The position numbers and the translations under genes were made by a program. 64,000 bases of DNA from Delphinus delphis (Eukaryota; Chordata; Mammalia; Artiodactyla; Delphinidae). The stretch lies in assembly GCF_949987515.2 (NCBI RefSeq), contig NC_082688.1, positions 79,984,731-80,048,730 of the forward strand, written 5' to 3'. The notes beneath the pieces were generated by a model. That model worked only from the letters and a program-made list of their open reading frames with translations. It was not told the DNA's origin and did no database searches. Positions 31,611 to 41,543 of this stretch are shown one piece after another (positions within the stretch are counted from its first letter, which is position 1; every line of letters begins with the position of its first letter).

Positions 31611-32706
31611 CTGTGCTTCTCCCTCAGGGTCGATGGGATAATCAGGAAGCCTGAGTTTGGAAAACCTAAGGGGGAGCAGGTGAAAGGAGTCTGCCGGAGC
31701 TTGGAGGGGACTGGCAGAAGAGGGCGATGGCAAAGCCACAGCATCTCAGCCTGCCCCACCAGGTAGAGCTTTAGCACATTATCCTGTGATGCTCAAGGCC
31801 TTCCTGGGAAAGGAGAGGGGGAAGGCAGGGGTGATCCTGCTATTTTTACAAATAAAGACTCAGATAAAATGACTTTCTTCAAGGCAGTATGAAGGATGAG
31901 CCTCAGGGACAAGGGGAAACCCAAGACCACGACACTTCCTTCTGGCAGGAGAGACCAGAGGTGGATTCATAAAACAGAAGAGCAAACTGAGGCTCAGAGA
32001 GGGGAGTGGACTTGCCCAGAGTGACACAGCAAATGGGAAAGCAGAGAGCCAGACATAATGACCATTGTTTGTATGGCTTCTTCTGGCCCTCTTCCCGGGC
32101 CCCCTCCCTAGTGACCTGGCACACAACTTGCTCAAGGGCAGCTTTCTTGGCAATGCCACGGTCCTCTGGTTTCTGGTCCATTGACCCTATCACTTCGCAT
32201 GACATCCATACACCACCGGTTCCTCTGCCTCCCAGCCTGGGTACAGGTCCTGGAGCCCAGATGAAGGCAGCAGCCACGTTCCCTGCCCGGGGACTGTGCC
32301 AGAGAAGGAAATGAGGCTTGTCTGGCACAACCGGCTCAGCCAGGCAAACCTCATTTCCTTTCTGATGGGGGAAGAAGTTCCAGTTCTAAGAAGAAATTAG
32401 CCTCTAGGAATGTCCGAACTCCCACCTCCTGGAAGAAACAGGAGGAGAGTGTGTCTGGGAGTGTGGTGGAGACTTGCCAACCTAGAACTCAGTCATCTTC
32501 TCATTTCCTCAACCTCTCCCCCATCCTTCCCACACACAGCTTCCCTCTGTCACCAGCAGCAAACGCTCCTGCCTGGGGAGGTTTTACTCATATATCAATA
32601 CCTGCATGGGCACCCACCCGCCTGGACACCACAGCCCTGCTTCCAAAGGACATTAGTGATTAGGCATCCAGGTCACATTCTCCCATGGAAAAGAGATACT
32701 ATACTG

Positions 32707-32731
32707 GGTGGGGGGTGGGGGGTGGGGGGGG
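32707..32731 (+). other. G-rich run with quadruplex potential
   Basis: Consecutive G runs of 3, 6, 6 and 8 separated by single T bases satisfy the usual G-quadruplex pattern. Intergenic, about 1.8 kb beyond the B4GALT1 3' end. Confidence 0.7.
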
Positions 32732-33199
32732 TCTGGTGTCCACCAAATCCACACCCACGGCTACTGGGCTCTGCCTGGCTCAGACTTGGTTTGGTTCTCA
32801 GGTGAAGTGGGAGACTAAAGGCACTTCTCAAGGAAATGGCAACCCCAAAAGCCTGGCCCTGGCCCCCTTCCTCCCTGGCACCTTGGAGCCCACCAAGGCG
32901 GGGTTCAAGCCCCCCTCCATCACCAAGGCCGCCAGTCCAAACACCTTCACTCAGGGGAGGCAGGAAGGGGTGAGGAAGCAGCACTGGTGAGGTCCTGGGT
33001 GTCTCCAGAAGAGGAGCGGTCACTTGCCCTGAGATCCACTCACCCATCTGCCACAGACACGTGCCCTAGAAGAGGAAAAAAGGAAGATCCCCAGCACACC
33101 TGGTGTGTGCATGTGTATATGTGGGTAATGTGTGCACAGCAGTCTCTATGTATATCTCAGCAAGTGTGTTCACCTGCACTTTCAAAAATTTAACAAATA

Positions 33200-33400
33200 T
33201 TTGTAACATGTATAATGCTTATTATGAGCCAGTCTGAGTACTTTATAAGATTAATTTACTTGACAATCCTATGAAAGAAGTACTGTTATCCCCATTACAC
33301 AGATGAACAAAGCGAGGCACAGAGAGGCTAAATCACTCACTCAAGGTCGTGGAACCAGGAAGAAGGAGCAATAGGATTTGAACCCGAGCATTCTGGCCTC
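33200..33400 (-). repeat. MIR SINE
   Basis: Clear reversed MIR: 'gagccagtctgagtactttataagattaatt', 'gttatccccattacacagatgaacaaa' and 'gaggcacagagaggctaaatcactcactcaaggtc'. Confidence 0.85.
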
Positions 33401-34079
33401 TCCTAGGCACATGTCAGCATATATGCATCTGCGTGGATATGTGCATCTTTAGGGAGGGAAGGGTGCCCCACTTAACCCGGACCTTACAGTTTGGAAAGCC
33501 CTGTAAGGCAGCACTTTGTCCAAAGGAGTCTCCTGGCTGGAAAGTCAGATCTGAGTACCAGCCACCTCTGCTCAAGCCTGAGGCCACTAGGGCTCCTTCC
33601 AGCAGTTACAGGGATGGGTGGAGACAGCCAGATGGCCCTGGTGGGGCTACAAGGGGCTGCCCTTCCTGCTCTGTTTCCCAACCGGTCCCACAAGCACAGC
33701 TCCATCCCAGCAGGGCCTGAAGCCCCCTCAGCCTGGACGGCGGGAGTGACCTCTCCTGCACACTGGTTTCCTCCGGCCCATTTCTTCCAGATGCCAATTC
33801 AATCGAAGCAGCATGTCAGAGGCTGCTGATGCCTGACCCCAGGGGCGCTGCAGAGGAGGAGCAGGTGGTGCCCAGGGTACTTACTGTCTCAAGTCCTTGG
33901 ATCACAGCTAAGACCTTTGAGAGCGTCTGGTTAAATTTCCTGGGGCTGACAAGAAAGCTTATTTATCTAAGCTACCCTGTGAACACCTTGTGTAAGTGGC
34001 TCTGAGAACTATCTCAGAACCATGCTGGCATTGGTGGAAAACAGCAGAATGTGGCCGGAGAACTGCTAGGGAAACTTCT

Positions 34080-34220
34080 ACTCTGAAGTGGCACCAGCTG
34101 CTGCATAGTGAGTACCTGTGAGGTGTCAGTCATTGTGTTTCAGACACATCATCCCTTTTAAGCCTCAAAAAGTCTCTACGTGTTATTATTCCCATTTTAC
34201 AGATATGAATATGAGGCTCA
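34080..34220 (-). repeat. MIR SINE
   Basis: 'cagacacatcatcccttttaagcctcaaaaag' and 'tattcccattttacagatatgaatatgaggctcag' are reversed MIR blocks. Confidence 0.75.
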
Positions 34221-34235
34221 GATGGGGGAACGGCT

Positions 34236-34293
34236 GATCCCAGTGAGGTGCGTGCACCCTGTGTGATCCCAGTGAGGTGTGTGCACCCTGTGT
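34236..34293. repeat. 29-bp tandem duplication
   Basis: GATCCCAGTGAGGTG(C/T)GTG followed by CACCCTGTGT occurs twice head to tail with one base difference. Confidence 0.9.
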
Positions 34294-34494
34294 GATCCCA
34301 GGCAGGGCTGTGGAGCGTGGCCAGGTGAGGCGCCACCTCCTCCCCCCACCCAATCCCCCAGCCTCCCACATGAGGCAGGCACAGGAGGCAGACCTCTGCT
34401 TTCCTCACATCCTCCCAGCAGGCAGCCCCAGTCACTGCCCTCCAGCTCTGGGAGAACCCAAACCCCTTACATCAGAAGAGAAACCACCTGCCGT

Positions 34495-37272
34495 TACAAA
34501 GATAGGGTCATTTATTCACGTTATATTACTGACTTTTAAAGGCAAAAATACAGTTCTGTTTTGAACACCAAGGTCAGACATTCCTCCACTTACAATGGTA
34601 AATACATACATTTGCATACACGGGAAATCGAAATACACAGCACAACAGGTCTCTAGGACAGGGACGCTCCCCTCCCAGCCGTGTGGGGTGCCCCACATCC
34701 AGCCCTCAGGTCAGCAGAGATCCTGCCCAGGCTGAGTCAGCACCAGCATTTCCTTTACCCTCTTATGCCACCTCTGCCCTCCGATCTTTCCCAAAGGCCA
34801 CTTTACAGGGTCACCAGCAACAGAATGGACAGAAATAAAGTCACAGCACATGACAACTTCATGGTGACAACTTCCAGGTGAAGGAAATGGTCCCTGAACC
34901 CTCAGCCCTGAACTCCCCAGTGAGGAAACAGGACCTGCAGCATCTCATGAACCAGGCAAGGTCCAGGCCTAACCTTGGGACTCCATTAGCGCACCGGAAG
35001 ATCAGCAAATGGGGAAGAGGTGCAGCAGGATTTCCCTTGGTCCTGAGAATGAACCACATACTTGACTATTACAATGGAACATGAAAGAAAATGCAATAGG
35101 AAAACAAAAAAGAAAAAAAAGTCAGAATTTTGTTTTAAGAGTAAAGTAAGTAACAAAGAGGTTACCACCCAGGATATTTGTCTCCTCTCTTCTAAGGCAC
35201 TTTGGAAAAGTCAGGATCTGGGGATAGAAAAAGAGGCCTTCATTCTTTGCACTTCCCAAAACTCCCTGACAGTACATTCCTGGCTTTATCAACATCACTG
35301 TTAAGGAGTGGGGAACTGACAGAAGGAACACTCTTTGCATAGCCCAGCTGCTTCTGCAGTGGAAAATAATTTGTAACCAATACAAAGGCTTCTGGAAAAA
35401 GAACCACATTAGCATCTGAGATGCTCAAAGTGATAAAGGCACAGGTTCAGACTGGGGCCAGGCATCAGCTCAGCCTCTACACTGAGGGCTGGTTTCCAGG
35501 CTGCCACCAGCTGTAAGGTCCACTCTGAGGTTAGAAAGCTGAATTTTAAGCCCTCAGCCCAGGCTGGACCCAGCAAGGGCACCCAGTGGCAGGAACTGCC
35601 TTGTGCATCTCAACCCAGGCCGGCTAAAACCTCTGGCAGCAGAGGTGGGCTTGGGGAAGATACCGCTGTGGGTCAGCCTCCCAGAAGTGGGAGCACCTGC
35701 TAAAAACCTGAGGGGGAATGGGAGGCTTTAGGCACCAGAGTGGTCGTGGGGGACTGTGGGTGGTTTCAGCCGAACTTCTTTCTATATCTCTAATGAAAAG
35801 GCACATTCACGCTGGAGAATGAATGTTTGACCCTGAGCGCCACAGGCCAGTTTTAGGGAACAGGCAAGAGGCAAAGGAACAAAAAGGGGGAGGGAGGGAA
35901 GAGAGAGGCAGCAGAAGGGAGGAAGGAGAAAGAGGAAGGAGAACCGGTCCTGCAAGGTGGGCCAGGCAGCGTGGCCATCAGAGCCCAGGAGGCAGCACCC
36001 AGGGGCCAGAGGGAGGCTTCCTCCTCCTGCCTTGGCTAAGGGCCAGTGAACAACCTCATGGCTGTCATTTACAGCTCCACAGCCTAGGGCCCTAGCGGGA
36101 GGTCTTGGGGTCAGTCTGAGGAGGTGAGGGTTCCCTCAGCCCTGCCCACCGGGGGGAGGGGAGGGAGGTGGAGAGGTCAGCCAGGCAGGCGGAGGCTTCT
36201 GTCTCCCCCAGGAGTCCAGCTCAGTAGTGCTGATGTGGAGGCCTAGCTCTCATCAAGGGGCCCAAAGATGACTCTGCTCTTCAGAAAACCTGGCCTGCCA
36301 GCTACATCAGGGCCCATGTGTGGCCACTATAGCATACGTCATTTTTTCCCTTAAAAAATGCTCAGTCCCCTCCCCACATTTAAAACACCACAATAAAAAT
36401 ACATGGGAAGTTCAAGTTTATATAGCATGCTCAGAAAAATAAATTGCCACGGCTAAACACTATGCAATTCTGGATCAACACAAAATCAAGCTAGCTCGTA
36501 ATTAGAACCTGATTTGTTCTTTCTTTAAAATACTACAAACTGCTATTTAAAAAAAGGATTTACATTCAGGAATCAGACAATCTGGAGAAAGGCCACTGAA
36601 TGTGAGAACACCCAAGGCTTTTGCTCTGGTGGCTAAAGTCGCCTTGGAATTTACACGTTAGCAGGGTGAAAGGTCCAAGGCTCAAGTTTTAAAATTCTTT
36701 TGCTAAGGAAAGACACACACACACACACAGTGATTGTAACAGTTGCATACCACGGAAAGAGGGTGGGGAGAAGGGGGTAAAATGAGAATGGTTGAAATCG
36801 TGTGTTTTTCTGTTATAATGTGACTCCGAATAAACATCACACCAATCCAATTTCAGCAGCACTCTCCAATTTTTCATAAAGTAATAATACCACAATTTAA
36901 AGCAAAATTCTTACCTATATCACAACAAATTAGCAGTTTTTCACAGGGAATGAGTCCCACAGTCACCAAATTTGGGGCTGTGTATAGCTCTGATTCTTTG
37001 GGGTGACACTGTGAACATGTTGAGAACCCCCCAAAGGCTGACAGTTGCTATGCTTACGTACACCTCGTGGGGCTAAGAAGTCACATGCCGAGCCAAGTTG
37101 GGGGCAAAATATCCCACTCGTCCTGGTCATCTGGAAAGGCGTCTGAATGATGAGCCGAGAGGGTCTATCACTCTGATTGGTAAGAATGAGAGGGACCAGC
37201 CCAGCAGGTTGGCAGAGACACACAGCAGAGGTCCCTGGCCATTTTCAGGTCTCTTATCATTGCACCAAAATG
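34495..37272 (-). other. B4GALT1: B4GALT1 3'UTR (about 2.8 kb)
   Basis: I recognise no SINE or L1 insertion here, in contrast to the surrounding introns, which fits a constrained 3'UTR. It contains a short (CA)n run (36712-36730, GT-rich in the transcript) and a purine-rich block on the plus strand (35880-35943, pyrimidine-rich in the transcript). The end at about 34495 is inferred from the AATAAA at 34516-34511. Confidence 0.75.
34511..34516 (-). terminator. B4GALT1: Poly(A) signal of B4GALT1
   Basis: TTTATT on the plus strand is AATAAA on the minus strand, 2757 nt after the stop codon. It is the only canonical signal I find between the stop and this point, and agrees with the long 3'UTR known for B4GALT1. 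Confidence 0.75.
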
Positions 37273-37405
37273 CTAGCTCGGTGTCCCGATGTCCACTGTG
37301 ATTTTGGTATACAACGGGTATCTCTGCACGTCCAACACCAGGTAGGTGAGTGTGTTCAAACCGTCGGAGAGCATTGTCTCCTTTGTGTGTGCAATTCGGT
37401 CGAAC
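37273..37405 (-). CDS. B4GALT1: B4GALT1 exon 6 (terminal coding exon)
   Basis: 133 nt. The first G completes Arg355, followed by 43 codons (FDRIAHTKET to DIGTPS) and TAG at 37275-37273. Phe356, equivalent to bovine Phe360 at the alpha-lactalbumin contact, is present. Acceptor ...CTTGTAG. Confidence 0.97.
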
Positions 37406-40400
37406 CTACAAGGAACAAACGGGCAAAGGGTTGAAGCCAAAACAAAAATCTTAAAAAAAAAAAAAAACTTTAAACATTTGTACTTTTTGGCCCCTCCTCC
37501 CCACTCCCACTCCAATCCTGTCCCGTGGATTGAACCCTCAAGGCATGAAGCCCATTCCAGAGCTTCATTCCTACAGCCTGCCCCACCTGAAAGGGGAAAG
37601 AAGGAAACACACACAGGGGAGAGAATAAAACACAGAACACACCTCTGAGGATTAGGTTCATTTTTCTTGTCTCTTGAGTGGCGGATCATCCGACACTTGC
37701 CGATCACAGCACTTGGGCGAGATACAGACATGCCTTTAAAAGCTAATCTGTAAGGCGTAAAGAGACAAGTCGTCATTACAGAGCTTCCATAAGGCTCGGG
37801 TCCCACAGTCCCAGCTGCAAGACTCTTGTCCTGTCCACCATCCTGTCAGCTGTTCTCACCCAGCCCACGGCCCAGCCCAGTGTACAGGCATTGCTTAAAA
37901 CTCACATGCCTTTCCCATAACATTTTACCACTGGTTCTAGATCGTGTTGGTGACCACCCTGTGCCAAGCACTGGGGGTGTCTGCCCTCATGGACTTTATA
38001 ATGTGGGTGTGCTTAGAACACAGGGCCATCGGTGCCAGTACGGAGGGGACGAGGGAAGGGTGGCGATGCGCGCAACAGAGGGAGAAGCAACCGACTCTAC
38101 CTGAACAAGACTAGGCACAGCCAAATCTTGAAGATGAGTGGGTGCTTTTGCCAGAGCATTTCGGGCAGTCAGGACAGCACAGGCAAAGGCAGGGAGGCGA
38201 GAGCAAGCACAGTGCCCTCAGGGAGTACCACAAGCTTCTGGGGACTGGTGAACAGGGTCTGGGGTAGGAAGTGGCCGGAGATGAAGCCGGAAGGAAGGGC
38301 AAAGACGACATCATGGAGGCCTCCTTAGAGCTTTTAGCATCCCCTAGAACAGTGCCAGTGTCGGACAGGGATATAACAGTCATCCCTCGGTATCCGCGGG
38401 GGACTGGTTCCAGGAAAACACCCCCCCTTCACAGTGGATGCTCAAGTCCCTTATATAAAATGGTGTAGCATTTGCATATAACCTATGCACATCCTCAGCC
38501 TCCCATATACTTTTCTTTAAGCCTTATGTATTTATTTAATTTTTATTGGGGTATAGCTCCCATATACTTTAAATCACCTCTAGATTACTTATAATACCTA
38601 ACACAGGGACTTATCTGGTGGCGCAGTGGTTAAGAATCTGCCTGGCAATGCAGGGGACACGGGTTTGAGGCCTGGTCCGGGAAGATCCCACATGCCGCAG
38701 AGCAACAAAGCCCGTGCACCACAACTACTGAGCCCACGTGCCACAACTACTGAAGTCTGCACACCTAGAGCCCGTGCTCCACAACAAGAGAAGCCACCAC
38801 AATGAGAAGCCCGTGCACCACAACCAAGAGTAGCCCTGCTCACTGCAACTAGAGAAAACTGGCGTGCGGCAACGAAGACCCAACGCAGCCAAAAATAAAT
38901 AAATTAATTAATTAATTAAAAATAAAACCTAATACTATGTAAATGATATGTAGCTAGTTGTAAATACAATGTAAATGTTATGCGAATAGTCGCGCGTGCA
39001 CAACAAATCCAAGTTTTGCTTTTTAGAACTTTCTGGAATCTTTTCTCCCAAATATTTTCGATTGAAGGGTGGTTGAATCTGTGGATGTGGAATCCACAGA
39101 TATGGAGAGGTGACGGTATACAGTGTTTCCCAAAGGTTTTGGGTCAAAGGGAAGTCTCTGATAAGCAGTATCAGAATGGAGAGCTGGGAACAAGACTAGA
39201 GGCAGCCAGAACGGGGTGCAAGATTCTGTGTAGGTTCTGGGGGAGAAAGGAATGAGGACCAAAACCAAAGCCTTGACAGCAGGAATACAAAAGTAAGCTA
39301 AGAGGCAGGAATGGCCAGTCCTAGATGACTTCAAGGTTCCCAGCCTGGCCTCCCTCAGTGCTGAACTAGTGCCTGGCACACAGCCAGTTGGTACACAGTA
39401 GGAGTTAGGTTCCTTATCTTTCAGGAAAGCTGCTCCACGGGGAGGAGCAAGATAGGGGTAGGGGATTAAGAGGTAGAAACTACTATGTATGAAATAAATA
39501 AGCTACAAGGATATACTGTACAGCACAGGGAATATAGCCAATATTTTATAGGAACTATACATGGAGTTTAACCTTTAAAAATTGTGAATCAGGGGCTTCC
39601 CTGGTGGCGCAGTGGTTGAGAGTCTGCCTGCCGATGCAGGGGACACGGGTTCGTGCCCCGGTCCGGGAAGATCCCACATGCCGCGGAGCGGCTGGGCCCG
39701 TGAGCCATGGCCACTGAGCCTGCGCGTCCGGAGCCTGTGCTCCGCAACGGGAGAGGCCACAACAGTGAGAGGCCCGCATACCGAAAAAAAAGAAAAAAAA
39801 TTGTGAATCACTATGGTACACCTGAAACATATACACTGTACATCAACTATACCTCAACTTAAAAAATAAAAAAAACTGAAAAGGGAAGAGAAGAAAGCTC
39901 CCCCACAGACCACTCATCTTCTAGTCCCTCCACCCTCGGAAGTCCGTCCTCGGGGCTCGCTCCTGCCAGCCTTTCTGATCACTCAGGTCTGTGCATCACA
40001 GCAGCCCTGTACACCATCATACGGGCCCAGCTGCCAGGTGTGGTGCTGTGAAAGCAGGTTTGTTTCTGTCTGGACTCCCTGCTCAGGGCTTCAGTGTCCT
40101 CCTCCTCACTGGGCCTTCCTGGCCCAGTGCTCTGCGTACTGATAACAAATCTGGACACTCCAAAACGTTTTCTTCAAGGCCTGTATTAAAGACTTGGGTT
40201 GATGTCAAGTTCCCACACGAAGCTAACCTTAAATGACTTTGGGTGCTGCTCTGACAGACACCTTCCGTTAATTATCCAATTAACATACTCCAATTCAGAA
40301 AGGCACTAGGGTGTATTCTGATATCAAACTCAGTGACAAGTTCAGACTGGCTCCCAGAGGGAGAAGGTGCTTTCTGCCTGCAGCCAGCAGGGTTGAAAAT

Positions 40401-41496
40401 TCCATTGCCAGGAAGAAGTGAGCAGAATGTGGTTTCAAATGCCACGGACAAATGGTTTTTTACCATCTGTGATGACAACTCACATGATAAAGGTTTACCA
40501 GCTTACAAAGAGGCCCAGGGTGTGGACGGCCATATAGCATGAGTCAAAGTAAATTCACCCCTTCACATGGTTCTTATTGTACATTTTCCAAAAGGGTAAT
40601 GCAAAAATCACAGAAGCTACTTTTCCTAAAGACACTTATTCAATTTATTTTGGCTGCGTTGGGTTTTCATTGCTGGGCGTGAGCTTTCTCTAATTGCGGA
40701 GAGCGGGGGCTACTCTTCGTTGCGGTGCACAGGCTTCTCATTACGGTGGCTTCTCTTGTTGTGGAGCACAGGCTCTAGGCACACGGGCTTCAGTAGTTGT
40801 GGCTCGGAGGCTCTAGAGCGCAGGCTCAATAGTTGTGGCGCACGGGCTTAGTTGCTCCGCGGCATGTGGGATCTTCCCGAACCAAGGCTCGAACCCGTGT
40901 TCCCTGCATTGGCAGGCGGATTTTTTTTTTTTTTTTTTTTTGCGGTACGCGGGCCTCTCACTGTTGTGGCCTCTCCCGTCGAGGAGCACAGGCTCCAGAC
41001 GCGCAGGCTCAGCGGCCATGGCTCACGGGCCCAGCCGCTCTGCGGCATGTGGGATCCTCCTGGACTGGGGCACAAACCCGCGTCCCCTGCATCGGCAGGC
41101 GGACTCTCAACCACTGCGCCACCAGGGAAGCCCAGCAGGCAGATTCTTAACCACTGCGCCACCAGGGAAGTCCCACCTAAAGACACTCTTTATCACCTAT
41201 AGCACCTAGAGCAGGGCACACCTAAGAATTTGGGCTGGGCGGGAGCTGCATTCCTCCTGAGGGTCAATCCTTGCAGAATAACCAAGCACTGGTAGAGAGA
41301 CCAGAAGTGAAGGGAGACACGGAAGAAAGAGATCTAATTCGTGACCATTACCTGTTAAAAATGTCATCATCTTCACCTCCCCAGCCCCAGTAGTTATTAG
41401 GAAATCCATTGATGGTGAGAAACTGTTGTTTACTTAGAGCAGAGACACCTCCAAAATACTGTACATAAGGTAGGCTGGGGGAAAAAAACAAAAACC

Positions 41497-41543
<47 letters not shown>

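Larger units (their letters stand above)
26868..34494. other. Intergenic SMU1-B4GALT1
   Basis: No gene is recognised. Contents: an hAT-like coding relic (27060-27290), an L1 with a nested SINE (27525-28250), MIRs (about 29998-30130, 31970-32060, 33200-33400, 34080-34220), a probable L1 antisense piece (about 31330-31610) and a G-rich run (32707-32731). The GC-richer stretches 28250-31000 and 32060-33180 contain frames up to 181 codons, but none resembles a known protein. Confidence 0.6.
38377..39119 (+). mobile_element. Tigger-like DNA transposon (MITE), interrupted
   Basis: The left end begins CAGTCATCCCTCGGTATCCG and the right end reads 'gtggaatccacagatatggagaggtgacggta', an imperfect inverted match. 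Internal 'ctcaagtcccttatataaaatggtgtagcatttgcatataacc' is typical of the nonautonomous pogo/Tigger group (MER2-like). A CHR SINE and a very short L1 tail have landed inside. Confidence 0.75.
37748..41351 (-). other. B4GALT1: B4GALT1 intron 4
   Basis: 3.6 kb, rich in insertions: a Tigger-like element with two insertions (38377-39119), an L1 end with a nested SINE (39470-39880) and a SINE inside a SINE (40637-41175). I recognise nothing in 37748-38376 and 39881-40636. Confidence 0.85.

Noticed and set aside
36712..36730. (CA)n run in the B4GALT1 3'UTR as a functional element
   Set aside because: Only about nine units; common in 3'UTRs and nothing else in the sequence supports a role.
37273..37806. 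A single 177-codon coding exon
   Set aside because: It is B4GALT1 exons 5 and 6 plus the open intron 5. Known exon structure and good GT-AG sites support splicing; the open intron is reported as a finding instead.
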